Source: Pogonophryne albipinna (lineage: Eukaryota > Chordata > Actinopteri > Perciformes > Artedidraconidae). Taken from it: DNA of 64,000 nucleotides. The notes beneath the pieces were generated by a model. It saw nothing but the letters and a program-made list of their open reading frames with translations. It did not search any database and had not been told where the DNA came from. Both the position numbers and the translations under genes were made by a program. The DNA lies in NCBI GenBank assembly GCA_028583405.1, contig CM053257.1:31801071-31865070 (forward strand), given 5' to 3'. Below are positions 1-14,400 of the stretch, piece after piece (within the stretch, counting starts at the first letter, position 1; every line of letters begins with the position of its first letter).

Positions 1-329
1 CTTAAGCAGGTGGTTCCTTGCATTTTGTGCAATGTGTGGATAGGTGAATGCTGACTGGTATATGTAAACGCTTTGAGGGGTCGTAAAACGGAAAATAGGC
101 CACCACATATACGTTTTTTTATTTTGAGTCTTTCAAAATGTATATATTGTTGCACTGAAGGGTGCCATCTAAGTAAATAATGCTCCATTGATCCTTTTTA
201 AACTGTATCAGGTCACCATGTTTGTTGTCATTCATGCCCACAATGGAAAGGACATCCATAACATTCATCTGTTTGCAACTTACAAATTATTTATCTAATA
301 AATCATATTCCAATAACTTGTATACTCTC

Positions 330-512
330 CTTACACTATTTCTATTCTATTTGTTTTTACTTTCACTATTTTGTCTGTTTTGTCTGTTTTATCATATTAT
401 GTTGCACTGATGGAGGAGCCTGTAACCTAAGATTTTCATTGACATATCTACACTGTAGCTATGTACAAATAAATCATCAAAGAATCTCAATAAAAGCCTA
501 GAATCTTGAAAC
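330..512 (+). mobile_element. LINE-type 3' tail
   Basis: Reads GTTGCACTGATGGAGGAGCC, then AATAAAAGCC and GAATCTTGA, nearly repeated at 895-1434. This is the common fish LINE 3' end type, with no coding part left. Lies between pld2 exon 21 and the window edge. 1-329 shows only a degenerate fragment (AAACGCTTTGAGGGGTC at about 66) related to a SINE/LINE tail. Confidence 0.45.
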
Positions 513-547
513 AATGTTATTTCAGAGTCTACACATTAGGTCCTGAC

Positions 548-701
548 CTGAAACACTCTTTTCGCAGAGCGAGTGTGAGGGGTCCGGCCTGATACTCCTG
601 CCCCCCCATGGTGGAGGGGACCCGCTCCTCATCCTCCACAAACACCGCCATCTCACTGTCTCTGTTGCCCAGCATGCTGCGGTCGTTGATGTTGGCTGAT
701 C
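548..701 (-). CDS. pld2: pld2 coding exon 21, last in window
   Basis: Residues 789-839, [19 protein letters not shown] to ALRKECF. 154 nt, phase 1 to 2, donor AG|GTCAGG. No further pld2 coding sequence is visible in 1-547, so the last exon or exons lie outside the window. Confidence 0.92.
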
Positions 702-3700
702 CTGAAAGGCGTGTGGAAAGTAATGAGCAATACAAATCTGTTCTTTTAGAAGCATCCCTGAACAAGCCAGTAGTCAGCGCATGAAGCAAGAACTGGATAA
801 ACAATAACATCAATAGTGTGCTTCATTTTAGTTAATTTCCTGGTCAGTACAGTGTAATCTGTATATTTCCAATTACTTGTATATAGACTCTCCTTGCACT
901 ATTTCTATTCTATTTTATTTTATTTGTATTTACTTGCACTATTGTATCTGTTTTATTGTGTTGCACTGTTGGAGGAGCCTGTGACCCAGTGGCGGTTCTA
1001 GACCAATTTGACTGGGGGGGGCCACTGGGGGGCCAGTTATTTTCTGAGGGGGGCACAATAAATGCAGGACGAAAAAGAGAACTAGACAGTATGAAGTAAT
1101 TGCGCATAAGAAAACAATGCAATACAGTTATTGGTATTTGTTTCAGTACACTTATTTATTTCAGATAGATCTTATAGTTATTACTGTTAGCTTCAGCTTA
1201 AGTTATAGTGCAATGTTTGCACTAACACATTTAACATTTAAAAAAACAACAAAAAGAAAACATTTAATTGTTAGGGGGGCCACAGAGGGGTCAGAGGTCA
1301 GTGTTGGGGGGCACTGGCCCCCCCTGCCCCCCTAGAACCGCCCCTGCTGTGACCTAAGATTTTATTTTTTTTCCCTTGACATATCTACAATGTAGCTAAT
1401 ATACACTTGACAATAAAAGCCTTGAATCTTGATTTATTTTCAAGGAATGCATTTGACGAAGTGTTACAGGCCTCTGCTCTATATGATGTGAAATCTGACA
1501 GAATTCAGTTCTGACAAATTATATGGTCATTGAAAGACATTTGAGCCCAGCACAGTGGCGAAGTCAGCTGCAAAAAATTAAAACTACTACATACTGTAGA
1601 GATGTAAAAACTTTTTGGCAGAGGTGGAAGAAGTACTCAGATCTTGTACTTGAGTAAAAGTGGAAGTACCAGAGTGTAGGAATACTCTGTTACAGTAAAA
1701 GTTCTGCATTCAAAATGTTACTCAAGTAAAAGTAGAAAAGTATTAGTATCAACATATACTTAAGTAAAAGTACTCATTCTGCAGATTTCAGAATAATATA
1801 TATGATATGTTTTATAATGATTGATCATTAAAGTGTTCTCAAAGCTGGTAAAGGTGCAGCTAGTTTGAATGACTTTGTATACTGCAGGGTAGCTTGTGAA
1901 TTTACTCCAGGTGGAACTAAAGTCTGATTTAACACTTGATTATATTCCACATCATTAAAGGGGACCTATCATGCAAAATGCACTTTTTGATGTCTTTTAT
2001 ACATAAAGATGTGTCCCCGGTGTGTCAGGGAACTCACGCAGCGTCAGAAAATAAAACCCTCTCTCTTTTCCTCCGTACCCAAATCTCTAAAAACGGGGGG
2101 ATCAACGGAGCTGATCCAGATTTGCGTCAGATATGACGTAATATCGGAAATGCGGACCCTTGCCACTATCAGAAACGTTGCCATCAGAAACAATGCCCGA
2201 CTGTTTTGGACGTAATATGGTCGGTGTTTACATTAGCATCGCTAACACTCAGAGCTAACCTGTACTGGAGAGCATGTGTGTGAAGAAGCAGGAAGTAAAA
2301 AGGAACTCACCTTGTGGTATAACCAGCAAGAGAGAAAGCCTTTGAGCTCCATACTGTTTCAGAAATAATCCTTGATAATCCATGATATGGCGTTTCATCA
2401 CGGCAGTATTTAGTTTAGACAGTAGCTGCCGGGTCCCGCATGAGCTCAGACCCCTCCTCTTTTATTTTATTAATTTTGTTATACCCAAAATGAGCACTTT
2501 TGAAACAGGAAGTGAAATGGAGGGATATGAGGCATGGCTAGAATGGGTGATCTGTTTGGTATTTTGAGCAAAACACTTCATAGACATGTTTTTGATATAT
2601 TTTTGATATATCTGAGACCTATGCTATTGCCTAAAAATAGCATGATAGGTGACCTTTAATACAAATCTGTTAAGTAACTAAAGGTATTAAATAAATGGAG
2701 TAGTTCATGATTTACCTCTGAATTGTAGTGGAGCAGAAGTACAAAGTAGCAGAACATGGAAACACTCAAGTAAAGTACAAGTACAATTCCACTGTAGTTT
2801 TCATAGCTCACTGACAACTCAAGGTCAGCATGATAATGTGTCTTTGGATGAGTTTGTGTCAGGCTGATGACTCACCGATGATGTAGCAACGGTCATCGGC
2901 TATGAGGAACTTGCTGTGAACGTAGATGAGCTCCGTGACGAGAGACTCGCACAGCTGAGAGTGTGTTCTCAGGCCGCAGAACGAGATGTACTCCGTCCAC
3001 TGGTCCATCACTGTTATTGGGAGACATAAAGAAAAATACCGTAAAGATTTATCAAGAAACATACACATACAGTATTCTTAAGGTGAATGACAGGAAGAAG
3101 GGTACACATGGAGATTGGTGAGAAGATACCTAGTAAAAGTAGCTTCAGTTTAAAGTAGCAATACGAAGAGAAAGAAAGAAACATGTTAGAGAGGAAACCG
3201 GTGGTCATTTTGTGATATCTGGTTGTTAATGAGAGCAAATGAGTGAGACTCACCTTCACTAAGTCTTGACAGTATGGAGTGCTCTCCTCGGCACATGGTC
3301 CTAGGACATTAGTTATTTCAAAGATGTTAATTAACACAAACAATAGTAAGTTGGTTATCAATGTAAGTTGTTTGTTCTGGCCTGTAATGGCAGCCTGGTG
3401 ACAGGAGATGAAGGCTCTCACCTGTAAGTGAAGTGAAGAATCGCTCGAATCGCAACTCCGGTTCCTGACGCGATGTCTCCCTCGAATCCAGGAAGCAGAG
3501 GAACCACAACAAACACTCTGTACTTCTTCTGCTCACTGTAGAGAAGCACAATGCCAACAAGTAATGGTACTATTTAAACATCAATACAAGTTTCTCATTC
3601 ATCACAATCATATCTCTGTTTCAATGATTGACAGCTATAAGGTGAAATTAAAAGCTATATAGAGGATCAACGTCCTGTCAGGCTAACACTTAAAACTGGC

Positions 3701-5435
3701 ATTTCCTTCTCAGTGTTTTATATTTCAATGCAGCATCTACATATTGTATTTTACTCCACTACATTTAAATGACTGTTGTAGTTACTAGGAACTTTGTACC
3801 TTTATGAAATGTGCTTTTATATGATATATATATACTACTAATCCACTCAGTAGTATACAAGGTATCAGAAATGTGCCACACAGTGATGAACTACAGCATT
3901 AAACAACTCTTGTATTTTTCTTCTTGGTGCCAATTCTTTGTTTTCCCAGGAAAGGGTGCAGGGCCGTATTTCACCAGGCAGTGATGTAGCATCTATGCAA
4001 AACGAATGAACATAAATCTTGTCGATGCACTCAAACCAGACCTGTGTGCACGCAGGATTCGTTTCACAATTGCATCCCCGATCCCGTTGTTGACGGTCTT
4101 CCCGTCGGCACAGCTGATGAAGAACTGGTTCTGAGGGCAGAGAGGAGACAGATGGTGGCTCGGTGTGAGACGAGGGATAAAACAGGTAGGAAGCTGGCAG
4201 AGGACGGGTCTGTGGTTATATTCAGAAACATGAGGCCTCGTGGTTAGACACATGTTGGCTGAAGAAATCTCTCAGGGATATGTGAAGTTAGGGGGTGAAA
4301 TGGTATAAAAGTCAAAAGGAATCACATGCTGAAACATCAGAATTAGGTTTAAATTGTGTAAAACAGATCAATGAAAGTATAGATCAGGGCTTCTCAAACT
4401 CCGGACCAAGGTCCGGATCCGGACCGAACTACAAATCAATCCGGACCGAACCCTGTGTCCCATTATAATTTTTTTTTTTTTTTAATTTAAAAAAAAGAAT
4501 TATTATTAAAAAAAAATGATGTAAATTAAAGTGGACCTATTATGCTATATTGGAAAACATATATTGTAGGGCCATACCTATACAAAACATGTCTGTGAAG
4601 TTTTTTGCTTAAAATACCAAACAGATCCCCCATTGTAGCCATGCCTCATACTGCTCATACCCCTCTTTTACAGCCCTGTTAGAGAAACCCGGATTTTGGG
4701 TCCTTAGCTTGAAGAAAGAAAAAAAGAGGAGGCGGAGCTAATGCCTGATCAGAATTCTACCGGAGATAAAGTTAAATTCTGTTGTGATAAAACGCCATCC
4801 TGTTCTTATCCACATCAAAGATTATTTCTGAAACAGTATGGAGCTCAAATGCTTTTTCTCTTGCAGGTTTATCACAAGGTGAGTTCCTTTTTTGATTTCC
4901 TGCTTTTTAAACACATGTGCTCTCCAGTACAGGTTAGCTTTGAGTGTTAGCGATGCTAATGTAAACAAAGACGAGATTACGTCCATAACACGTCAGGCAT
5001 TGTTTCTGATAGCAACTTTCTGTGGGTCCGCTGCCGATTTGACGTCAGATCGGCAGCAAATCTGTATCCGCTCGTTGTACCCCCGTTTTTAGAGATTTGG
5101 GTACGGAGGAAAAGAGAGAGGGTTTTATTTTCTGACGCTGCGTGAGTTCCCCGACACACCGGGGACACATATTTATGTATTAAGACATCACAAAGTGCAT
5201 TTTGCATGATAGGTCCCCTTTAATGTATATTTTCTTGTGTCTGACACGTTGTGAGAATGAATGTGCATATATTTACTTGTGTGCGCGAGCGTGACATGCA
5301 TTTAAGTTAACCGCAAGTTTACCTTGACTTTCTAATGCTTCTAATGCCATTTTTGCCGAGGTTCAAGGCATTGGCTACAGACAAACAGTGCCATTTCTCC
5401 CACTAGTTCAAGCCATCATACATAGTATGTATTGA

Positions 5436-5478
<43 letters not shown>

Positions 5479-8400
5479 CAGGGGCGCCGTTTACCGACAG
5501 GCAAGTGCTTGGACCAGAAGGGGGCCCCCAAATAAAGTAGATTAATCCAATCCAATCCAACTTTATTTATATAGCACTTTAAAACCTCCTGAAGTGCTGT
5601 ACAGAGAGATACATAAAATATAAAACCACACAGCTCAGCTCACAAAACATAAAATAAATAAATACATTTAAAATAAAAGATACAAACACAAAACAAACCA
5701 GAATAATCGTAAACATTTATAAAAAAAAAAAAAATTAAAAAAAAAAAATTAAGAGGATCCGCAGCAACGACAACATGAAACACCCTTTAATTTACTGCAA
5801 CGACATGTCGGGAAACCCCTGAAGGGGGCCCCATGCATAGCACGCCGAAACTGCTTCTTAATTTCAGTTTCGTTCCTCCCGGCCCGGGGGGTCCGGACCA
5901 TTGACCTTGTATAAAATTCACAAGTGGACCTTTAACAAAAAAGTTTGAGTACCCCTGGTATAGATTGACATTTTCATTATACAAGGTACATACTGGCCGA
6001 AGCACTCCTCCTTACCTCGATGTAGATGTAGTGCTCGCTGTTCTCGATGGTGTGGATGTAGGCGTTCAGGATCGAGTTCTCACAGATTCCAGTAGACCAC
6101 CGGTCTGCAGAGCGCAACACCTGGAGAAAAAAATAAATAATAAGTCCATGTTCTTTTGTAATTTTTAAAGGGGTTTAACACTCAAACATATCAATCTACC
6201 TACTTAAGTATATACAATCTTTGATTAGCAACTAAATCTTCTTTTCACACTCATGTTCTCCTGTGACAAAATTAACTTTAGCAATCAAGTTTTTTCAATT
6301 TACGTGCATTAAGTAAGGCAGTAAAATGTAACCCTTAGAAAAGAAGAAACCAAGATATTTAGGATAAAAAAAAGTGTCCTCTGCTCAGAAATGGTATTGA
6401 TAGGAAACCTGCCTTTCATTAATCATATTCAGGCAGCAACAATGAAACACATGAGCACATACTACGGTTAAAAAAAGCAGAAATCAAATCTGAGCGAGCA
6501 GAAAATGTTAGTTTAAAAATACAGTTACGCTAATGACACTATTTTCTAAACATATAGATTCACCTACTTAGTACAAATGAACCAAAGAAAGTGAAACCCA
6601 TAAAGCAGATTCAAGCAGTCGGCGTATAGATTCACACTTAAAGTATTAGTTACTTAATACATTTCTTTAATAGATTTCTTTCTTGTTTTATATTCAGACA
6701 GTGACATACTCTTCTTGCTTTAACTACTTGTTATTTTACATATGTGACACTCCAAGCTCTACAGCTATAACAAAGATTGTGGCAACAGCTGAGGAAGTGT
6801 CCCTGCAACCTGAACAAGGGATCAGGAAAACCTGAAATCACAGCATTATAAGGGGCGAGGATTAGATTACAGGCCAGCGCCCACAATAGAAGAAAGTACA
6901 CACAGCAAAAGCTATTGTTACCCTATACTCCCTTTCTAAACACTTCCAAACAATAGCACAGAGTGAGAGTGAAAGCCGTGTCAGTTTTGTTGCGTTTCTC
7001 ATCACGACCCCAGTTCCCATGAAGCCTGTTGCAAATGAGATTCCTCCACTCTGTGTTTGGCAGTGCATTTGTTTTCTCTGGCTTTACTTAACAGGACAAA
7101 CATGTTGGAAGTGATGATTTTCTTCCTCTTGTTCCGCCATCTGCCATCACAAAGACAACTCTGAATACTTGTAAGCTGCACCTCAAACCCAGAACAGTGT
7201 CTCATTGTTGCACTGTAAAGCCATCCATGTGATTTCCTTCTCGTTCGGACTGAGAGTCGTGCAGTGTAGAAACACACAGTGGAAACAAGTAGGGGACTAG
7301 GCAATGGTGTTGTTTGTTTACAGTAAATACAGTTCACCAACTTTCCAAAATATGGGAAATTACCAGCAGGAAGTTTCTTTTATGAAACTTGTGCTTTGAG
7401 GTGTTTTTCATTTTAATTGAATCCTAACCCTTTTGTTTACTTCTGGGACATAAGGACATTTCTAACATTCGTACTTCCATTGGCTAGCGCTCCAACACAT
7501 AGTACGTGATAGGCTAAGGGGCGGGACATTACTAAGCGGGTGTCCAATCACAACAGAGCCGGCCAGCTAACCAATCAGAGCAGACTGGGCTCTGGTTTCA
7601 GACAGAGGGTGAAAAGAGGTGCTGCAGCACAGGCAGTAAGAGACAAATAAAGAGCTTTTTGAACATTAAAGCATGGAGACATGTCACAGTAGAGACACTA
7701 TACTGATATACACCTGAGAATGAGACTTAAATGACCTCTTTAAGACTTACATTAAACATTATGGTAGTTTTCTGTGTCATCAGTTTGTGTGTAAAAGACT
7801 TTTCACTTTCTCTCTACTAACCGTGGGTGGACCTGTAACACTAACATCTCGTGGAAACAGTCTTTGTCAAAGAGAGACTGTGTGTATGTGTCAAGGCTGA
7901 AAAGCACTACATTATTCCAACAACTGAATATGGCAGTGAGTTATGAGGAGAAAAAAAATCACTTTGATAAGTCGACCACACTAGATTTTCCTTCAGGTCA
8001 CCGTCACTGACTGCTGTTTGTGTTCAAGTCATGTGGATCAATGGTCCTTCACTTTTTATGATATTTGTTCAGTACATGTGGCTAATCAAATAGTCCTATT
8101 AGACCTCTATATATTCGCTCTGATAGTGAGCTGTGGTGCATTAATACCTGCACTTTGGCCTTCTTGGATCCGGGCACGGTGAACGAGGGTGAGTCAGCGG
8201 TGGAGTGAGACTTGGGCAGGAGGTAAGGGTAGAATTCGTCCTTGTACTTGTTTTTGAAGATCTGGAGGAGACAAAACACACGAATGAGTTTGAGATTTCA
8301 ACTGGTTCCTGTTAGTACAGAAGCTTTCCTAAAGAGTTAGGTAAAGTACATTTTACAACTTACTATCCGAGTCATTATTTTGAAGTTGTGGCTTATACAA

Positions 8401-11400
8401 CAAATAGATTAGCATAACATAGAAGAGGAATCTCAATGGGGCGATGGCAACACAAGTCTGACATCGATTTGTTGGGTCCCTTTGTCAGATAAAGAATGAA
8501 CTACACTTATATAATTAATATTATAATAAAAGTAGTGACTGAATAGGACTCGTGTGATCCAACTTTTCAAAAGTCCACATTTATTGAAATAAGACAGATG
8601 TAATAGTTTCCAAAATTCACAACTTGTTTCTATCTTATAAAAAAGTCTGCTGAAGCTTCTATACGATGGCTTCAACGTATAAACTTTGCTTACACCACCA
8701 AACGATAGTAAGATGATCGGGAGTAAAGCCATCTGAAAGCTTTTGTAGACTCATTTGTAAAGCATAGCACTAATACAACATTTAAGAGGATGTTTGCAAT
8801 ATTTATGTGTACAGCAATATTAATAATAAAGCAGCGAAGGCCCTGTCGCCCCAGGTCAGGAACTCAGTCCTCAAAGGTATGGATGATCAAGGCAAAACAT
8901 ATGACAATCAAACACAGGTACGTTTAAAGAGAGAGTTTTAATCTGACCTTGGTGAAGTTCCAGCGCTGGATGAAGTGACGGGCTACATCCCTTGCAGCTT
9001 GGCCATGAACAGCTGCAGACAGATCACGCCACGGCATGCGGGGAACTTCAGTGCGGTTGACGTTATCTGAAAGAAATATATACAGAAGAAGCAATCATTT
9101 CAGCTCCCTGTTGTCCGAGCCTCTCAGTGTGTGCTTGAGAGAGTTTTACACAGCATACCTTCAAACGGTCTGTCCAGTTGCACCCAGTCTTTCTTGATGA
9201 AGTTGTTGTAGTCTTTGCCGATCCACAGCTTAGTGTTTCCCGTCAGATCGCCGAGGTTCTGCTCCACTTCCTTATCTGGTTCAGATGGTTTTGACACACA
9301 GTGGTCCTGGTGAGAGAAACATGTGTTAGTGTCTCTGCAGGGAGTGAGACATCTGGAGAGCACACGGTCTACACTGGAAAAAAATGTTGCTCCAAAAACA
9401 AGTTAAACAATATTGAAAACAAGCTGTTTTCACTTGAAATAAAAAATCAGCCAATAGAACAAGTCAAAATTTGCTTGGTAAGATTTCTTGAAATAAGAAG
9501 AGATATTTAGATAAACCAGATCTTGTAATTAGCTGGGAGAAGCCATTTTGAACTATATTGGACCAGAATCAGGAAATGTTGTGTTATCTGATGTTAGTTG
9601 GTGATTTTCGAATACATTTGTAAAAGAATGTGTTTCATCTGAAATGCAACTCAAAATAAGATTTTTTTGACTGAACAAGATGATGCATTGTCCAAAAACA
9701 AGACCCGATATCTCACTGCAGTGTTACTTCTGAAGTTATTATACTCAGCAAGATTTCGAGTTTTTGTAGAATAATGGAGTACTCCGTGACAACAAGCTGA
9801 TAAAAAGAACTCCTCACCCCTGTATCTCCGTCGGTCTCCTCTCCTGTTACGGTGTCAGACGTCTCTCTCAACCCCAGGTCAGTGAGTCGGTACAGGCTGT
9901 CGTCCCACCGCCCAAACGCCAGGTCGATCCCGCCCACAAAGGCTACAGTTTGGTCAATGGCCACCATCTTTTCATGGTGAGCCCACAGGAACACCACGGA
10001 CGACACATGGTCAGGATGTCGCATTACCTGAAGGGAAATAGGGGTGTATGTTAAAACATGAGATGAGGCCTCTGGATAATAATACATGACACAGCGCTTT
10101 TCTAAAAACTCAAAGAAGTTTTGACAGAAACGAAGAAAAATACATAAAGAGACAAACAAAAACAGAAAATAGGGGGGGGGTGGTCAGAGGTTGAATGAGT
10201 GTTGAACAGGTGGGTCTTGAGTGACTTTTTGAATGCGGTGAGGGAGGAAGAGTCTCTGATGGGTTTATTGTGTGTTTGACATGATGGGAAGATGTGACTG
10301 ACCTTGATGTTCGGATGCATATTCATGAGAGTCTTCTTGCTGTGCTCACTGTTAATGCCCAGAGCCATCTCCACCTCCTTGTACAGCAGAACACACACTT
10401 GGACTCCTTGTTCCTGCAGGAAAGGTTGAACAAATATGAGAATATATACGATAGAGGGAAATTGGAAGATCATTTAAATGGTATAACAGGGAAGACAGAG
10501 AGAAACCGTACTGCTTTGCGTTTGAGGATCTCATCGAGGCGCCAGAAGTTGTCAGTTGCCGGTCTCTTTAGGAAGACCTCAGGGCTGAGCCTGACAGAGG
10601 AGACATTCACGTTATACGGACGAGAAGATTTGGATGAGAACAGAGACACTCAAAGTAGACTTTTATATCAACATTTCAACTTGATTTTCAATATTTTAAC
10701 TTAATTCTGTCATTTAAACTTTATTCTAAACATTATATTCTTAAATTGCAAAAGGTAGGAGGAAGGTTTTTATTCTGCATTTTGAGAATAAGGTTTATCA
10801 AATATTTTGTAGTGTAGAGAATTTGTCTACTTAGCATTAGTGTATAAACATGATTAAGTCTTTGAGATTCTTTTCTTGAATTTCCATATTTTAAATTAAG
10901 TCTTTATCCAAAAATAATGCACTTTATTCTCGACATCTTGTTTGTATATTTTTTTATTGTATTTTGCATTTTGAGAGTAAAGTTGAAATGTAGACAATTT
11001 GTAAAAGTGGGAATGTTTGGAATAAGGTACAAATAAAATGTTGTTATGTGGAAAATATTAATGTAATTTTCTTTTCTTTCTGGAAATGTTTATTATTCAG
11101 TATATATATATATATATATATCAACCTCATTTTAATATTTTTGAATTATTCTTAAAATCTCAACGTTATTCCCAAAATGTCCATTACATTCTTTATATTC
11201 AATACTCTAACTATTATTCTCATTATTTTAACTTTATTCTTGACATTTAAACGTTATCCCCTAATGTAAGATTTATTCTTTAAATGCAAAATCTTTCAAA
11301 TGATGTATTTGAATGGTAAATTCTGTAAATTCTTCTTCACTAAATCCAGATCTTTCTGACACTTACCACCAATCTGTGATGAAGATTTCCTCCTTGGCTT

Positions 11401-14400
11401 GTTCCAGAGCGTCAGCCAGGTCTGAGAAGAAGCCGCTTCCATTCACAAACCTGTAAATAAAAACCACAAACCATTACAGATAAGAACAATGAGGATGAGG
11501 TGAGATCTGAAGATAGATGCTTATAGTTCTCAGGTAGAATAAGTATCTGACCATTTGGTGAGCGTGTCCTCCCGTGGCGGAGCGAACCCTTCGAAGCGTT
11601 GAACTTTGAGGAAGCCGCTGGAGTCGGACAGTTGGTTGATTTCATGACTCCACCACTGAGTCTGTCTGTAGCTGGAGCATTTGATCACCAGACTCCTGAA
11701 CAAAAGCAAAACAAATCCAAGACGTCATGTTACTGAATCATTCATACTGTGAGGGAAACTTCAGAAGCAATTGGAAACAGGACTCAGAGAGACACGAGGA
11801 GAGCTGGAGCTGTGATGGCTAACACTGACGGTTTATTTGGAGCTTCGGCGGGAGAATTCACAAGACATGTCACGAGCCACGATCTGACCACAGGGTTGAG
11901 ATGCCACAATCAATTCTGAGGGGTCTCCTCTCTGGTAGGAGGCTTTAACTAGTTTGCTGAGGGTAATAAACATTCTTCAATAGAGAGACTAAACAGCAGA
12001 GGAAACGGAATCAACTTCAGTTGTCGGTTATGGCTCGGGGTCATCTACACCCCGAGAAGGATGTGTTCCAGGTGTCCCACAACAATAACTATCTCTGACT
12101 GAGAGTTGCCCGGTCATAAACTGGCAACAACAACTTGCTAGGGCAGCCCCTCCTTAAGGGAGATAGCGGCTGTCCAAGGCTGGGCCTCTGCGTCAGAGGG
12201 CGAAGGAGGACATGCAGGGTAAATTATTCCCTGACACATACTGCCTGTGCTGCAGCACCTCTTTTCACCCTCTGTCTGAAACCAGAGCCCAGCCTGCTCC
12301 GATTGGTTAGCTGGCTGACTCTGTTGTGATTGGTCAACAGCTTAGATGTCCCACTAGCCTATCACGTAAAATAGGGGGAACACACAGATTAAGCCTTTGC
12401 ATACCATTGACATGCACACAATCTTATGTAACAAACAACAGGAAAGGGAAAACCCCCCAAAATATAATTCGAACTCTTGAAGTAAAAGATCCTGGTACTT
12501 TCACACCCCTGATTTTAAAAAACAAAACAACATCAGGCAGACCTAAAACTAAAAAAGAAAAGCTCTCCTCTGTAAATAGCACTGTAGGTCTGGCTTAAAC
12601 TGAAGCTAATAGTAACAGTTAATCAAATCAAATCAAAATGTATTATAGCCCCAAAGCACAGAAGATGCCTCAAAGGGCTGTACAAAGCAAAGACAAAAAC
12701 AACATACAAATGCCATAGCACAAAAATTATAAAAACATTATGAACAACAACACAAGTATTGCCATATGATAAAAGCATGTGACAGAAGTGATGCTAAAGA
12801 AGGTGGAAACTAGGTGATGGAAATTAGTTGATCTGGTTTGACTGAAAGCTAATGTACCTGCAGGACTCTTGCGTTTTAGTTGTCTTATTGTAACGGTACG
12901 TCCACACGGCAGCGTTGTGTGCTTCAACGGAGACGCTTCTCATTCACTTTGATTGGGGTGACGTCACGCTTTGCTGAACTGCATTGTGGTTCCGTCACTT
13001 TGCCTCCGTTGCTCGCTTCGAAAGTTGAGAAAAGTTCAGCTTTTCAAGCGTCAACGGAAGTGCCAGCCAATCAAATCATATGCCAGTACAAGCGCTAGCC
13101 AACCAAACCGCGTGCTTGTGTGTCGGGGCGGGAGATTAATGCGATTGGTTGTTGGTCGCGCGCCAGACACGCCCACCGGCAAGCTTCAACGCGAAGCTGC
13201 CGTGTGGACGTACCGTAAGTGGCGTAAGATAAAAGCATCAGCTAAATGAAATGTAATGTCAGAGACGTACCGAGTGAAGTTCTCGAAGCAGACTCCGTAT
13301 TTGGTGTCGGTGTAAGCGCGGCCCACTTTCACTTTGAACTCCGGGTCGAACAGCAACACGAAGTTAATCTTTCCGTTGTCTCGGTTCATGTACATCAGGA
13401 AGGAGTCTTTGACCACCAGCCAGCGCCGGGACCAGCGGAAACAGAGCTGATGGTGACCGATGCAGTTCAGGCCCTGGATCCGATGACCCCCCGACCTCTT
13501 AGAGATGGGACCCTCCCTGAGGAAAGTTGACACAATTAATCTCTCTGTACAATCTATTGTCATTTCCCACACACTCTTTGGACGTCTGCTTACAAGCCTT
13601 TGGGTCCGAGATCAGTGATGAAGGAGAGGGCGCCGACAGAGAGGAATTCAATCTGAAATAAAAAGATACAAGAATGGCATCATGCTGCATAACATCCACT
13701 TTGTTTCCGTGGATAAGTGTCTTTCTTTTATAGATATTACCATGCTGTGATCATTCCTGCAAAACGAGTTCTCCAGCAGGCCGTTCAGGTACTCCTCGAG
13801 GTATTTCTGCAATAGAAAATAAAAGTTATGTACACAGTATACAAAATAAATTAAAGTTATATACATTGCAATACAACTTGAAACACAGCTGGCTGACGGT
13901 ATGATTTTTTACAATATATTGATTATCAGAGGTGGGAAGTAACTAAGTAGATTTACTCAAGTACTGTACTTAAAGGTGGGGTGGGTAATTCACTTCAGAA
14001 ACACTTTTTGTTATATTCCATGGAATGCTCTTAACATCCCGATAGCAATGAATATATTAAATGCTTTGACAATAAATACATAAAAAAATATCATCTGTGG
14101 AAGCCGTGGTGCTGTAAAAAGCACGACCAATCATCTGAGCCGGCCCGGCTAAAGTAACTGGATGGCCTACCTGCCTGTCAGCCTTCCATCTGTGCACAAA
14201 CTTATCTCGTGCCCTCATTGGTCATGTGCGCGTTCGTGTGTGTTGGAGGAGGGGCTCTGTGAGGAAGGGGCAGATTTTTTTTCGGTTGTGTATTTTCTAA
14301 TTCTAGCGCACTCGAGCTGGTTTCTCCATTCTTACCTACCCTACCTTTAAGTAACATTTTGAGGTACTTTTCTTGAGTATTTCTATTTTATGCTACTTTG

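Larger units (their letters stand above)
4385..5957. mobile_element. hAT element family A, copy 1, carrying nested insertions
   Basis: Ends CAGGGCTTCTCAAACT / CAGGGGTACTCAAACT with an exact 8-bp duplication GTATAGAT (4377-4384, 5958-5965). Contains the TTAA MITE at 4526-5223, a GT microsatellite and A-rich tracts. Same family as 53633-55313. Fills most of the intron between pld2 exons 16 and 17. Confidence 0.8.

Noticed and set aside
3014..3421. 135-codon minus-strand frame
   Set aside because: Reads through intron sequence between pld2 exons 18, 19 and 20 out of the coding frame.
10294..10704. 136-codon plus-strand frame
   Set aside because: Antisense to pld2 exons 10 and 11; the real exons on the minus strand have matching phases and known motifs.
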